DNA of 64,000 nt from Pseudanabaena sp. Salubria-1 (GTDB lineage: Bacteria > Cyanobacteriota > Cyanobacteriia > Pseudanabaenales > Pseudanabaenaceae), in NCBI GenBank assembly GCA_023336205.1, contig JALQCR010000024.1, positions 1-64,000 on the forward strand. Reading direction: 5' to 3'. Below are positions 40,852 through 50,156 of the stretch, piece by piece. Made by a program: the position numbers and the translations under genes. The notes under the pieces were generated by a model. It ran no database searches and was not told the origin of the DNA. It saw only the letters and a program-made list of their open reading frames with translations. How positions within the stretch are numbered: position 1 is the first letter of the stretch; every line of letters starts with the position of its first letter.

Positions 40852-41308
40852 ATGAAAAAATATTTTTCAGTAGTGTTGAGACGATATCACAAGATGATGG
40901 AGGAACATTTTTGGATCTTTCCATTATTACTAATTGCAGGTTTTGCCCTAGTGTTGTGGATTATATATTGGGGTGTTCTAGTTACTAACAATTATGCAAA
41001 TCTTCAAAATGGGAAAGAGAAATTTGAAGCATCACTAGAAATTAGTAAGGCAATTATTGGTGGGATCGGAACATCCGCAACAATAGTAGGTGGAGTTTTT
41101 CTATTCCTGAATTTTAGGATAGCTAATCGAAATCTTGAGATAGCAAACAAAAATTTTGAGCAAACAAAAAGAAAAAATGATTTGGATGAAAAAAAGTCTA
41201 ACAAAGATATTGAAATAGCTGAATCACGGCTTATTACTGACCGTTTTAGTAAAGCTACAGAGCAATTAGCTAGCAATAGCCTACATACTCGATTAGGAGC
41301 TATTTATT
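40852..41308 (+). pseudogene. Pentapeptide-repeat membrane protein gene, fragment 1
   Basis: It encodes two membrane helices (FWIFPLLLIAGFALVLWIIYW and IIGGIGTSATIVGGVFLFLNF), a coiled coil (NRNLEIANKNFEQTKRKNDL) and the family block LITDRFSKATEQLASNSLHTRLGAIY. The frame then enters a MITE and ends. The start is taken at MKKYFSV (ATG 40852); a GTG lies seven codons upstream. Removing the MITE and one 8-bp duplication joins it in frame to 41443 (…RLGAIY-SLEGIAKEDK…). Confidence 0.85.
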
Positions 41309-41442
41309 GGCTCTTCTGGGTTCATGGGGATAAGCACAGCTAATAGTAATCAGAATCCTCTCGGAGCAACAGTTACAGCCCTACCATGTCGCCAATAATT
41401 GTATCGATACTGTACCATTTACCCCTCAAACCCAGATGAGCC
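41309..41442 (-). mobile_element. 134-bp MITE, copy 3
   Basis: Reverse orientation, target duplication tatttatt (41301-41308, 41443-41450), inserted within the pentapeptide-repeat membrane protein gene. Confidence 0.93.
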
Positions 41443-41963
41443 TATTTATTCTCTAGAAGGAATCGCCAAAGAGGATAAACAATATTATTGGATAGTCATT
41501 GAGATTCTGAGTGCTTTTATTCGGAGAGAAGAAGATGTTAATACATTGCAATCTCAAGAAGAGAAAATCTCTAAAACTGCTGTGGATATTCAGGCAGCAC
41601 TTACCGTTATTATTCGTCGAGATATAAAATTGGAAATAGAACCAAAAATTAATTTGTCTGGAGCCATTCTTAACAACGTAAATCTTAGTGGAGCAAAACT
41701 TGAGAATATAGATCTTAGTGGAGCAAAACTTGAGAATATAAATCTTAGTGAAGCAAAACTTGAGAATATAAATCTTAGTCGAGCTATTTTAAATGTTGTT
41801 GATCTGAGTAAAGCTAAGCTGGTTAACGTTAAATTTATAGAAGCAGAGCTTTTTGAAACTTGTTTTCAAGGAGCAACAATTGATAACTCAAATTTTAATG
41901 CAGCGCATCTTACTAAGGTAGATTTAGTGTCAACAAAAATCAAGAAAACCACCTTCCAGAAAG
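41443..41963 (+). pseudogene. Pentapeptide-repeat membrane protein gene, fragment 2
   Basis: It encodes SLEGIAKEDKQYYWIVIEILSAFIRREE, the standard helical block that precedes the repeats in this family, and then about 16 pentapeptides (NLSGAILNNVNLSGAKLENI...). Three near-identical 30-bp DNA repeats (cttagtggagcaaaacttga) lie at 41690-41775. A second MITE ends the fragment. Confidence 0.85.
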
Positions 41964-42097
41964 GGCTCATCTGGGTTTGAGGGGTAAATGGTACAGTGTC
42001 GATACAATTATTGGCGACATGGTAGGGCTGTAACTGTTGCTCCGAGAGGATTCTGATTACTATTAGCTGTGCTTATCCCCATGAACCCAGAAGAGCC
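41964..42097 (+). mobile_element. 134-bp MITE, copy 4
   Basis: Forward orientation, target duplication ccagaaag (41956-41963, 42098-42105). It differs from copies 2 and 5 by one visible base (cagtgtcg instead of cagtatcg). Confidence 0.93.
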
Positions 42098-42272
42098 CCA
42101 GAAAGTCATCTTAAAATCAATTATGCCTAATCTTAAAGACACTTATTTTGATGTCTATGGTTTATCTCTAGAGCAGAAAAAAGATTTGCAAAAACACGGA
42201 GCCACGATTTGTGATGCTTATGAAAAAAGTTGGACTGATTACTTACACAAATTAACATTAGATAATATTTAA
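42098..42272 (+). pseudogene. Pentapeptide-repeat membrane protein gene, fragment 3
   Basis: The C-terminal part, in frame after MITE removal: QKVILKSIMPNLKDTYFDVYGLS... ending YLHKLTLDNI. It has the natural stop codon. Confidence 0.8.
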
Positions 42273-42294
42273 GATATTGGTTGAAATTGATTTT

Positions 42295-43407
42295 TTATTC
42301 CTTTTGAATAGTAATACCCTGTGAACTCAATTTCGCAAATGCCTCATTATAGCTACGAGCAGTAATATTAAACTGCTTCCGAATTGCTGGAAGCCCGATC
42401 GCTTTAAGTTCTGATTCTGTAAATTGAACAGTTTGATCATCACTTGATTCATCAGCCTCATCATCAACTAACTCATCATCTGTTTCAATATCTGGACTGC
42501 TAGAAAATGAGTCTAAACCTAGTTTCTGATCAAATTCTGCAAACTCACTTTCATCAATAAAAATAGCGACCTCTTCCCCAATTTGATTGAGACGTAGATC
42601 AAAACTTGCTAATTCTTTTGCCTCTTCTATGGCTTTCTTCTCTTCAGGAGAAAAATAAACTTGATCGCCATGCTTGCGAATATTCTCTTCAGCGATCGCA
42701 TAACGCTGATTAAACTCGGCTAAATCTTGAGCTTTCTGATGTCTAGCGCTATACAGAGACACCATCTGATTATAACTATCAAAAGCCATTACTCCCTTCA
42801 CAGCACGTTTACGAGTTGGAAAAGCTACCGTAAATTTTACTCGATCGGCAACCTTGCGTTTACGCTGGCGTGATTTTAATTTGCCGCGTTTAGTTGTGTA
42901 AAACTCTGCATAGGACTCAGTGCGATATAGAATTTTATCTGTTCTCAATCCAATATTTATACTATCTGGTCTATCAGTTACTTTGACAATATAAGAATTA
43001 AAAGAAATCGAATCGCCAATTGAGTTTGCAGTGTCAAAATTGAATGGACGAAAACAATGAGCAGCGTTAGTTAGCCTAATCCGTTCATTTGTAACATTTG
43101 CCTTCGCCTTACGGATACCTTCAGCAATATCAAGCTTTTTTCTCTCCTCTTGTGCTTCACTCGAATCATCTGTTTTGCGCTGTAATATGTAAATAGATGT
43201 ACCAACACCCCCAACAGCTAAGCCACCACCAAGGATCTTGAGCATACTTTGAGAAGTAGCGAACAAAGTAAATAGACCAATCCCAATCGCGACAACTGAA
43301 CCAACTAAATAATTTGTCTTTATATTGGAAGGAACTGTTTTTGCAAGTTCAGCATTATATTCAGGGATACGTTTGAAAGAAAGTTCAATTGTATTAATAT
43401 CAACCAT
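42295..43407 (-). CDS. Hypothetical protein with membrane hairpin and acidic tail
   Basis: About 370 residues from MVDINTIEL (ATG 43407); a longer frame to 43455 exists. Two adjacent hydrophobic segments (YLVGSVVAIGIGLFTLFATS and ILGGGLAVGGVGTSIYILQ) form a membrane hairpin. Then comes a large soluble domain with basic patches (TTKRGKLKSRQRKRKVADR). A highly acidic Ser/Asp stretch follows (SSSPDIETDDELVDDEADES) and a helix-turn-helix-like end (ESELKAIGLPAIRKQFNITARSYN). I do not recognise it. It is convergent with the broken pentapeptide gene and divergent from the DUF1016 gene. Confidence 0.6.
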   Translation of the reverse strand: MVDINTIELSFKRIPEYNAELAKTVPSNIKTNYLVGSVVAIGIGLFTLFATSQSMLKILGGGLAVGGVGTSIYILQRKTDDSSEAQEERKKLDIAEGIRKAKANVTNERIRLTNAAHCFRPFNFDTANSIGDSISFNSYIVKVTDRPDSINIGLRTDKILYRTESYAEFYTTKRGKLKSRQRKRKVADRVKFTVAFPTRKRAVKGVMAFDSYNQMVSLYSARHQKAQDLAEFNQRYAIAEENIRKHGDQVYFSPEEKKAIEEAKELASFDLRLNQIGEEVAIFIDESEFAEFDQKLGLDSFSSSPDIETDDELVDDEADESSDDQTVQFTESELKAIGLPAIRKQFNITARSYNEAFAKLSSQGITIQKE

Positions 43408-43485
43408 ATTTATTTGTTTATATCGCGATATCTGAATTTTACCAGAGCTAGCCATTTCCCATAGTCTGATCTAAAACATAGCAAA

Positions 43486-44225
43486 ATGAACGAAGCCGAT
43501 CCCAACCCGCCACAAACCACCCAAAATATCCAAGAAACGGCGCAAACACTTTTTAGCGAAATTCGTCATCTTATTGATGCAGCTAAACAACGCGCTGCCG
43601 TTGCCATCAATGCTGAAATCACTCTTCTCTATTGGCAAGTTGGCGATCGCATTCAAACCGAAATACTCCAACGTCAACGCGCCGAATATGGCAAACAAAT
43701 CATTGCAACCCTATCTCAGAAACTTACCCAAACCTACGGTAAAGGCTGGAGCGAAAAACAACTTAGACATTGCCTTCATTTTGCAGAGACTTTCCCTGAT
43801 CAACAAATTGTCTCTGCACTGCGGAGACAATTAAGCTGGACACACATCAAGACTCTCATGTACTTTGATGATCCGCTAAAACGCAACTTCTACATCGAAA
43901 TCTGTTGCTTAGAGGGCTGGTCATCTCGCCAACTACAAGAACGCATCAACTCCATGCTATTCGAGCGCACCGCCATCTCTCGCAAACCTGAAGAAACTAT
44001 TAGCCATGATTTAGAACAATTACGCAAAAACAAGCAAATATCACCCGATTTACTGCTAAAAGATCCCTACATCCTCGACTTTTTAGATATAAGCGATCGC
44101 TACCTCGAAAAAGATCTTGAAGATGCCATCTTGCGAGACATCGAGAAATTTTTACTAGAACTTGGCGCAGGATTTACCTTTATCGCAAGACAAAAACGCA
44201 TCCAAATCGATAACGATGACTTTTA
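43486..44225 (+). pseudogene. DUF1016 (YhcG-like) nuclease gene, 5' fragment
   Basis: It encodes the DUF1016 N-terminal helical domain (LFSEIRHLIDAAKQRAAVAI, YWQVGDRIQTEILQRQRAEYG, QLRHCLHFAETFPDQQIVSA, LSWTHIKTLMYF) and the start of the PDDEXK-type C-terminal domain (KDPYILDFLDI, FLLELGAGFTFIARQKRI). The frame is cut by an IS5-family element after NDDF. Precise removal with one TTA restores NDDFYIDLLFYNRKLKRLVAID, the catalytic strand. In other bacteria such proteins are restriction- or mobile-element-associated nucleases. Confidence 0.88.
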
Positions 44226-45099
44226 GAAAGCATTTAAGAATGCAAGGGCGCACCAAAACAGGTATAAATACTGATGAAGTCTAGTATCAACCAGTCAAGA
44301 TGCGCCAACCCTATAATACCGATTTATCAAGCAAAGAGTGGGAAATAATTGCGCCAATGCTGCCAAAACCGTCAAAATTGGGGAGACCACCAAAAACAGA
44401 TTTTCAGGAAGTGATGAATGGGATTTTCTACATAACCAAGAATGGTTGTACATGGGAAAATCTGCCCCATGATTTCCCACCATATTCAACAGTCTACTTC
44501 TACTTCCAAAGATGGACAAAAACAGGAGTTATAGCTGAAATCAATCACCAGATAAGTGCACAAGTACGTTTGGCGGATGGTCGAGAAGAAACACCGAGTC
44601 TAGCAAGTCTCGACAGTCAAAGTGTTAAAACAATGGATAGTGCAGGTAGTCGTGGTATTGATGGCGGTAAAAAGATTAATGGTCGCAAGCGCTTCATCAT
44701 GGATGATACATTGGGTTTGGCCATCGGGGTTATGGTATGCCCTGCAAACGTTGGCGAGAGGGCAGGGGCGATGAAACTATTAGAAAGATTGAAGTATCCA
44801 ATGAGACGATTGCAGAAGATATTAGTTGACAAGGGATTTTCTGGTGACGACATAACCAAGTGGGTTAAAGACAACTTTAATTGCATTTGGGAAGTAAGCA
44901 AACGGGCGGAAGCGCAGAAAGGTTTTGTTGTTGAGTCAAAGCGTTGGGTTGTGGAGAGAACCTTCGCTTGGATAGGCAAATATCGCAGACTCAGCAAGGA
45001 TCATGAATTTTATGAGAATACCTCGGAGTCCTTTATTTACCTAGCTTTGATCCGCAAAATGCTTAGAAATCTTACTGCTGTCAATTCTTAAATGCTTTC
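44226..45099 (+). mobile_element. IS5-family insertion sequence
   Basis: 874 bp. The inverted ends begin GAAAGCATTTAAGAAT. Target duplication TTA (44223-44225, 45100-45102), typical of the 3-bp TNA type. It splits the DUF1016 gene. Confidence 0.9.
44300..45091 (+). CDS. IS5-family transposase
   Basis: 263 residues, single frame. N-terminal SSKEWEIIAPMLPKPSKLGRPP, then TKNGCTWENLPHDFPPYSTVY. The DDE core has ASLDSQSVKTMDSAGSRG (first Asp), KILVDKGFSGDDI (second Asp) and RWVVERTFAWIGKYRRLSKD (Glu). Complete and apparently functional. Confidence 0.95.
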   Translation: MRQPYNTDLSSKEWEIIAPMLPKPSKLGRPPKTDFQEVMNGIFYITKNGCTWENLPHDFPPYSTVYFYFQRWTKTGVIAEINHQISAQVRLADGREETPSLASLDSQSVKTMDSAGSRGIDGGKKINGRKRFIMDDTLGLAIGVMVCPANVGERAGAMKLLERLKYPMRRLQKILVDKGFSGDDITKWVKDNFNCIWEVSKRAEAQKGFVVESKRWVVERTFAWIGKYRRLSKDHEFYENTSESFIYLALIRKMLRNLTAVNS

Positions 45100-45102
45100 T
45101 TA

Positions 45103-45436
45103 TATTGACCTGCTGTTCTATAACCGCAAACTCAAACGCCTTGTTGCGATCGACCTCAAACTCGGCAACTTTCGCCACGAATACAAAAGCCAAATGGAAC
45201 TTTATTTACGTTGGCTTGCTAAATATGACCAAGAGAGCGATGAACAATCACCATTGGGAATCATTCTATGTGCAGGCAAAAAACAAGAACAAATTGAATT
45301 ACTCGAACTAGACAAAAGCGGTATTCATGTCGCCGAATACCTCACTGTATTACCATCCAAAGAATTGCTTCAAGCAAAACTCCAACAAGCGATCGCTTCA
45401 GCACGTCGGCGATTACCTTCATCAGAACAAGATTGA
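45103..45436 (+). pseudogene. DUF1016 (YhcG-like) nuclease gene, 3' fragment
   Basis: It encodes the rest of the PDDEXK domain: YIDLLFYNRKLKRLVAIDLKLG (Asp and xLK core), FRHEYKSQMELYLRWLAKYD and the C-terminal LPSKELLQAKLQQAIASARRR. The frame beginning at 45092 reads from IS5 DNA (MLSYIDLL) and could be translated on its own, but it lacks the N-terminal domain. Confidence 0.85.
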
Positions 45437-45469
45437 TCGAGTTTTTAGCGATCGCTAGATGTAAAAATT

Positions 45470-46287
45470 GGTAGTCCTAAAAAGGAAAGGATGTAGGAAA
45501 ATATCCAGATAGTTGATACAAAGTAAAGTAATGTCAGAAGCAAGGCCATCCTGTCCATCCTGCCAGTCCGTATCCGTTGTAAAAAACGGCAGTACACGAC
45601 ATGGAAAACAAAATTATAAATGTCGGGACTGTGGTCGTCAATTTGTAGAAAATCCACAGTGGCAGAGAGTTTCAGAGCGTACCCAAGACACTTATGACCT
45701 TCTTGAGAAACTACTACTAGAAAAAATCCCACTAGCTGGAATTGCCAGAGTCCTCAAGGTCTCAGAGAGATGGTTGCAAAGTTACGTCAATCATAAATAT
45801 GAAAACGTTCCTCAGCAGGTGGAGGTAGAACCAAAACCAAAACGCCGTTTGACCATACAGATGGATGAATTGTGGTCTTTTGTGGACGACAAAGGCAATA
45901 AACAGTGGGTATGGCTTGCCATTGATGCCGAGACTCGTGAAATTGTCGGTTGTTATATAGGCGATCGCACTGGTGAATCAGCTCAGAAGTTATGGGAATC
46001 GTTGCCTAGCGTCTATCGCCAATGTGCGGTTATTTATACTGACTTCTATTCGTCTTATCCAGTTGTCCTGCCCAGCAAACGTCATAGGGCTGTCGGGAAA
46101 GAAACGGGAAAGACCAACTATATTGAGAGATTCAACTGTACGTTACGTCAACGAGTATCAAGACTAGTTAGAAAGACCTTATCCTTTTCTAAGAAATTGG
46201 AAAATCACATTGGAGCCATTTGGAATTTTATTCATCATTACAACGATTCTTTACCTCCGTGTGCGTCCTTTCCTTTTTAGGACTACC
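45470..46287 (+). mobile_element. IS1-family insertion sequence, copy 2
   Basis: 818 bp, same ends and transposase as copy 1 at 2218-3035, in the opposite orientation. The flanks (…gtaaaaatt and cctaactgc…) do not match, so there is no target duplication. On the right it cuts off a response-regulator gene. This points to an IS-linked deletion or to recombination after insertion. Confidence 0.92.
45531..46280 (+). CDS. IS1-family transposase
   Basis: Identical in sequence to the transposase at 2225-2974: zinc-finger-like CPSCQS/CRDCGR region, helix-turn-helix and DDE core (MDELWSFVDD, YTDFYSSY, NYIERFN). The ATG at 45531 (MSEARPSCPS) is preferred over the TTG six codons upstream. Confidence 0.92.
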   Translation: MSEARPSCPSCQSVSVVKNGSTRHGKQNYKCRDCGRQFVENPQWQRVSERTQDTYDLLEKLLLEKIPLAGIARVLKVSERWLQSYVNHKYENVPQQVEVEPKPKRRLTIQMDELWSFVDDKGNKQWVWLAIDAETREIVGCYIGDRTGESAQKLWESLPSVYRQCAVIYTDFYSSYPVVLPSKRHRAVGKETGKTNYIERFNCTLRQRVSRLVRKTLSFSKKLENHIGAIWNFIHHYNDSLPPCASFPF

Positions 46288-47588
46288 CCTAACTGCATAG
46301 CGATCGCACCGATTAATCCCACTAATTGCTGATCGCGATCGTTCGGAGATCTGGTGAAAAAAGCCATGATCGCAACAACATTGGTATCGGCACTGACAGG
46401 AATCGCCAGTCCTGAGCGCAACCCACATTCTAAGGCAGGATATTTGCGTAAGAAGTGTGATTCAGATTCAAGAGAAATATCCCAAATCCATTCTGGTCGC
46501 TGATTTTCCCAAACCCTCCCTGGGAAGCCAAGTCCTGCGGGAAACGAGATTCTTTCACTGAATTGACGAAACTCTTCTAATCCCTCAATGCTGCTGTACC
46601 ATGCAGGGCTACATATCAAAATCTGACCGTTCCCAGACGGTATCCATGCTTCACCATAGTCCCATCCTGTAAATTGACAAATCTTGGTGAGAGCTATTTC
46701 TAAAGCTGTTTGAAAATCGCTAGCAGCACTAATTTCAAGTGTCAAGCATTGCAATAATTGCGATTCTGCCTCAGCTCTTTTGCGTTGCGAAATATCCTGT
46801 ACAGTACCTTCAAACCCAGCTAAAGTTCCATCAATCTCACGTATTGCATGCACATTTTCTGAAATCCAGATTTTTGTGCCATCACGTCGATAGACCTGAG
46901 ACTCAAAATTAGAAACTGTGTCATGGGTAAGCAAAATATTAATGAATTCTTGGCGACGTAATGGATTGACATAAATCTGATTGGCAATATTGGTAACATT
47001 ACTAATTAGAGATTCAGCAGAAGGATAGCCATAAATCTGGGCTAGCATCGAATTAGCGATTAGATAACGTCCATCAATCGTCGTTTGGAAAATACCCTCG
47101 ATCGCATTCTCGAAAATACTTTTATATTTAGCCTCGGCGCTTACAAGATCGTTACGGAGTTTAGAAGTTCTTAATTGTAATAGTTTATGGATTTCGGTCG
47201 CTTGTTTTACGATTTCTTCTAGTTCTTCTACCTTGTAGGGTTTCGTAATATATTTGAAAACTTGTGATTGATTAATCGCTTCCACCAAATCCCGCACATC
47301 GGTATGGGCGGTCAAAATAATCCGCAACGTGTCAGGATAACTTTCAGCTACTTGGCTTAAAAACTCAGTACCAGACATCATCGGCATTCGCTGATCGGAG
47401 ACAATCACAGCAACATCTGGCTCCGTCGCTAAAAGTGCCAACGCCTCAAATCCATTTTTAGCCCGCAGAATGTGATGACTTCGATAGAAAATACGCTGAA
47501 GTAGATCTAAATTATCTTCCTCATCATCGACTATCAGTAATTTACTTTTGAGTTTGCTTGTGAGTTTATTCTCTGGTGAGCTATGCAT
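46288..47588 (-). pseudogene. Response regulator REC-PAS-GAF gene, 3'-truncated by IS1
   Basis: About 433 native codons remain, then about 12 codons of IS1 DNA to a stop at 46251. A receiver domain (15-130; LIVDDEEDN, phosphoacceptor region VIVSDQRMPMM, Lys in YITKPYKVEE) is followed by a PAS/PAC domain (KYKSIFENAIEGIFQTTIDG... GFEGTVQDISQRKRAEAE) and a GAF-like domain (ALTKICQFTGWDYGEAWIPS, LAIPVSADTNVVAIMAFF). The frame breaks off at IAMQLG. Relatives continue into a histidine kinase or GGDEF output domain, which is absent from the window. The sensor is therefore probably non-functional. Confidence 0.88.
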
Positions 47589-47651
47589 GGATGTGGTTAC
47601 AAATGGGTTTTCGCATTAAAATAGGCGACTAAGTAGGTTGGCATAAAACTC

Positions 47652-47691
47652 AAAAACTTGTACCGTCCGCTGCGCTGGCGGAACAAGTTTT
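47652..47691. repeat. Variable-arm hairpin
   Basis: aaaacttgtaccgtccgc pairs with gcggaacaagtttt around tgcgctg. It is in the divergent spacer between the truncated regulator and the TIGR01777 gene. Confidence 0.6.
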
Positions 47692-47768
47692 GGCTCGGAT
47701 TTCCAAATTATGCCAAGGTACTCATGTATTGTCCTGATATCTCTAGATAATTTAAGCAAAAATATATT

Positions 47769-48689
47769 ATGAAAATTGTAGTGACGGGTGCTACTGGGTT
47801 TGTTGGTGGGAAATTAGTTGAGCGGTTACATGCTTTAGGCGATCGCATTGTCGTCTTAGCCCGTAATTCCCAAAAAGCAGCTCGTCAATTCCCCCAAGAT
47901 ATTTTCCCCAATGTTGAAGTAATTGGCTACACACCTTTTGAATTGGGAGATTGGGCTAAGGTGATATCAGGTAGCGATGCGGTAATTAATCTGGCTGGCG
48001 AACCCCTCGCTGGTGTGCGTTGGACTGATAAACGTAAGCAAGAGATCCGTGATAGTCGTATTTTAACCACAAAAGTGTTGGTTGAGGCGATCGCGAAGGC
48101 TGACGTAAAACCACAGGTCTTAATTAGCGGCTCAGCGATCGGTTATTACAGCACCAGTCTTGATAAATCCTTTGATGAATATAGTAATGCGGGTGATGAC
48201 TTCTTGGCTAATGTTTGCAAAGACTGGGAAGCTGCTGCTGAGGCAGTTACAAGTTTAGGTATGCGCCTAGTTAAGCTGAGAACAGGAATTGTTTTAGGAA
48301 TGGGTGGTGCGATCGCCAAAATGTTACCGATATTTCAAGTTGGTGGCGGCGGCAAAATTGGCACTGGCAAGCAATGGTTTTCATGGATTCATCGCGATGA
48401 TCTCGTGGAACTCATCATCTATGCTTTGAAGAATGAGCAGATCTCTGGAGCGCTTAATGCTACAGCGCCCAAAGCGGTTACTAATGAAGATTTTACCGTG
48501 GCTTTTGCAAAAGCAATTAAACGTCCAGCCTTTTTGCCTGTTCCTGCGGCAGCGTTGATTTTGATATTTGGCGAGGGTGCAACGGTATTGTTAGATGGTC
48601 AGAGAGTTTTGCCACACAAAGCCGAGATTTATAAATTTACGTTCCAATATCCAGATATTGACGCAGCACTAGCGCAAATCCTTGCTTAA
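47769..48689 (+). CDS. TIGR01777-family NAD(P)-binding epimerase-like protein
   Basis: 306 residues. It has a Rossmann fold with GATGFVGGKLVERL, then INLAGEPLAGVRWTDKRKQEI and SGSAIGYYSTS (YfcH/SulA-like family blocks). LRTGIVLGMGGAIAKMLPIF and WFSWIHRDDLVELI follow, with C-terminal LLDGQRVLPHKAE. Members are annotated as sugar-nucleotide epimerase-like or cell-division-inhibitor SulA-like; the true reaction is unknown. It is followed by a clean terminator and a tRNA gene on the other strand. Confidence 0.88.
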   Translation: MKIVVTGATGFVGGKLVERLHALGDRIVVLARNSQKAARQFPQDIFPNVEVIGYTPFELGDWAKVISGSDAVINLAGEPLAGVRWTDKRKQEIRDSRILTTKVLVEAIAKADVKPQVLISGSAIGYYSTSLDKSFDEYSNAGDDFLANVCKDWEAAAEAVTSLGMRLVKLRTGIVLGMGGAIAKMLPIFQVGGGGKIGTGKQWFSWIHRDDLVELIIYALKNEQISGALNATAPKAVTNEDFTVAFAKAIKRPAFLPVPAAALILIFGEGATVLLDGQRVLPHKAEIYKFTFQYPDIDAALAQILA

Positions 48690-48729
48690 CAAAAAAAGAG
48701 AGTGAACTAAGTTCACTCTCTTTTTTTGA
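48690..48729. terminator. Intrinsic terminator
   Basis: aaaaaaagagagtgaact / agttcactctctttttttg. It serves the plus-strand epimerase and perhaps the minus-strand tRNA. Confidence 0.85.
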
Positions 48730-48731
48730 GA

Positions 48732-48812
48732 TGGGCCGAGATGGATTTGAACCAACGTAGCTTACGCAGCGGATTTACAGTCCGCCCCCATTAACCACTC
48801 GGGCATCGACCC
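48732..48812 (-). tRNA. tRNA-Tyr (GUA)
   Basis: The minus strand folds as a class II (long variable arm) tRNA. The acceptor stem GGGTCGA pairs with TCGGCCC plus discriminator A. The anticodon stem-loop is GCGGACTGTAAATCCGC with anticodon GTA. The T arm contains GGTTCAAATCC. CCA is not encoded. Confidence 0.93.
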
Positions 48813-48874
48813 TTTGCTTGGTTGTTTTCCAAGCGAATCTAATCATATACACTTATTGCGCCACTGGCAATAGG

Positions 48875-48924
48875 TAATTTCAAAAAAATCAAAGGTGCTA
48901 AGCACCTTTGATTTTTTTGAAATT
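48875..48924. repeat. 50-bp palindrome at the 3' end of the CPBP gene
   Basis: taatttcaaaaaaatcaaag... pairs perfectly with ...ctttgatttttttgaaatta, centre gtgctaagcac. It includes the last codons and the TAG stop (48898-48900) of the CPBP gene, so the C-terminus FKKIKGA is palindrome-encoded. Confidence 0.8.
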
Positions 48925-49767
48925 ACGAAATCCGATCGCGATCGCACTTAAAAAAATAATTCCCATCACACCTGCGATCGGATTGCCACTAATACCCGTT
49001 ACCCATTCAGGCACAAAGCCTGTTGGTTTTAACCAATGGGTCGTATTGACGATGTAATAGCACCAAACTAAGCCACCATGTAAGCCCACCGAGATTCCTA
49101 ATCTGCCATCACATCTGCGTCGGGCAAGTATTAGAGCAACACTGAGCATCACTAAACCGAGAAATTGGCTCCATGTTTCGAGAATTACATTTAGGGGCTT
49201 GATAAAGTGCAAAATCGCAAATACGAAACTGCAACCCAGTAAAGCTGTATTTTTGGAATAATCGCGCTCTAACTCTGATAGCATCCAACCACGAAACAAC
49301 ATTTCCTCTGCAAATCCCACACCAACAGAAGTCAACAGCCCAGGTAATATCGCCCCTTGCCAATCGACAAAATACACGCCGATCGCTGGTAGAAGATTAT
49401 CTGGTAAGGGTTGCTGCCAAGTGACAGTTTGCACTGATAGCCAACCTAGACTCACCTGAAGTCCAAAGAAAATAATCAGGGTTACACATCCTAGTCCCAA
49501 GCCAAACAAAAAATCGCTGCCATTTTGGCGAGTAAATGACAAACCGTAATAGCGATAGGGATGCGAATATTTAGCGATTTTGCGTCCCCAGAACCAAATT
49601 AATCCCAAAAATCCGCAATACAACAAAATAGTTAGCCCAACCCCAACCGTCTCACCCCAAATTAAATACATCGGTGCTGCGATCGGTAGCCACATCGCCA
49701 ACAAAGTTAATAAAAACAGAATGATGCGGGCTGGTGCTGGATAGGAATTTAAGCGATCGAGATTCAC
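48898..49767 (-). CDS. CPBP-family intramembrane metalloprotease
   Basis: 289 residues with about eight hydrophobic segments. The CPBP/Abi signature is seen as GFAEEMLFRGWMLSELE (Glu-Glu and Arg), followed by FAILHFIKP (His) and a later LHGGLVWCY (His). Members are Rce1/type-II CAAX-like proteases or bacteriocin-immunity proteins; the substrate is unknown. The start is GTG at 49767. It follows clpS on the same strand but with strong hairpins between, so it is probably a separate unit. Confidence 0.85.
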   Translation of the reverse strand: MNLDRLNSYPAPARIILFLLTLLAMWLPIAAPMYLIWGETVGVGLTILLYCGFLGLIWFWGRKIAKYSHPYRYYGLSFTRQNGSDFLFGLGLGCVTLIIFFGLQVSLGWLSVQTVTWQQPLPDNLLPAIGVYFVDWQGAILPGLLTSVGVGFAEEMLFRGWMLSELERDYSKNTALLGCSFVFAILHFIKPLNVILETWSQFLGLVMLSVALILARRRCDGRLGISVGLHGGLVWCYYIVNTTHWLKPTGFVPEWVTGISGNPIAGVMGIIFLSAIAIGFRNFKKIKGA

Positions 49768-49773
49768 AATAAA

Positions 49774-49876
49774 AGAACAGGTAGGATTTTGTTAATAACA
49801 ATCCTACCTGTTCTCTAGATCAAGCGCTTGGCGCTGCAATCTTAAAAAGTGAGCGCAAAATGATCACTTTTTACTT
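49774..49876. terminator. Two hairpins between clpS and the CPBP gene
   Basis: 49774-49814 pairs agaacaggtaggatt with aatcctacctgttct. 49847-49876 pairs aaaaagtga with the complementary strand around gcgcaaaatga. They probably terminate clpS transcripts. Confidence 0.6.
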
Positions 49877-50156
49877 ATGACTCTGGCTCCATCGTGCTGG
49901 TTAAGCCCTTACTTTGGAGCCCTTCACAATAAAACTCAGCATGTTCTTGCACGCAGGTAATTACTAAAGCACAACCACTCGCATGAGCTGCCATCATAAT
50001 ATCGACAGCTTGTGGCTGCGTAAGCCCATTTACAACTTGCATTAAGGTTTCGACGACATACTCCATTGAGTTGTAATCGTCGTTATGTAACAAAACTCGA
50101 TATCTTGGTGCAATTTTGCGTATGGTTTCAGGTCTTTTAATAGTTTCAGTAGACAT
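49875..50156 (-). CDS. clpS: ATP-dependent Clp protease adaptor
   Basis: 93 residues. ClpS delivers N-end-rule substrates to ClpAP/ClpCP. The conserved block is APRYRVLLHNDDYNSMEYVVETLMQVVNGL (Asn-Asp pair contacting the substrate N-terminus). VDIMMAAHASGCALVITC and EHAEFYCEGLQSKGLTSTMEP follow. The N-terminal extension is short. It is single-copy in the window, and no clp ATPase is nearby. Confidence 0.93.
   Translation of the reverse strand: MSTETIKRPETIRKIAPRYRVLLHNDDYNSMEYVVETLMQVVNGLTQPQAVDIMMAAHASGCALVITCVQEHAEFYCEGLQSKGLTSTMEPES

Noticed and set aside
41399..41980. Plus-strand frame starting in the MITE as an independent pentapeptide gene
   Set aside because: The first codons are MITE sequence; after MITE removal the region is clearly the middle of the 40852-42272 gene.
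45973..46167. Second frame inside the IS1 copies (also at 2338-2532)
   Set aside because: It is a frame within the transposase gene, identical in both copies because the DNA is identical; no independent support.
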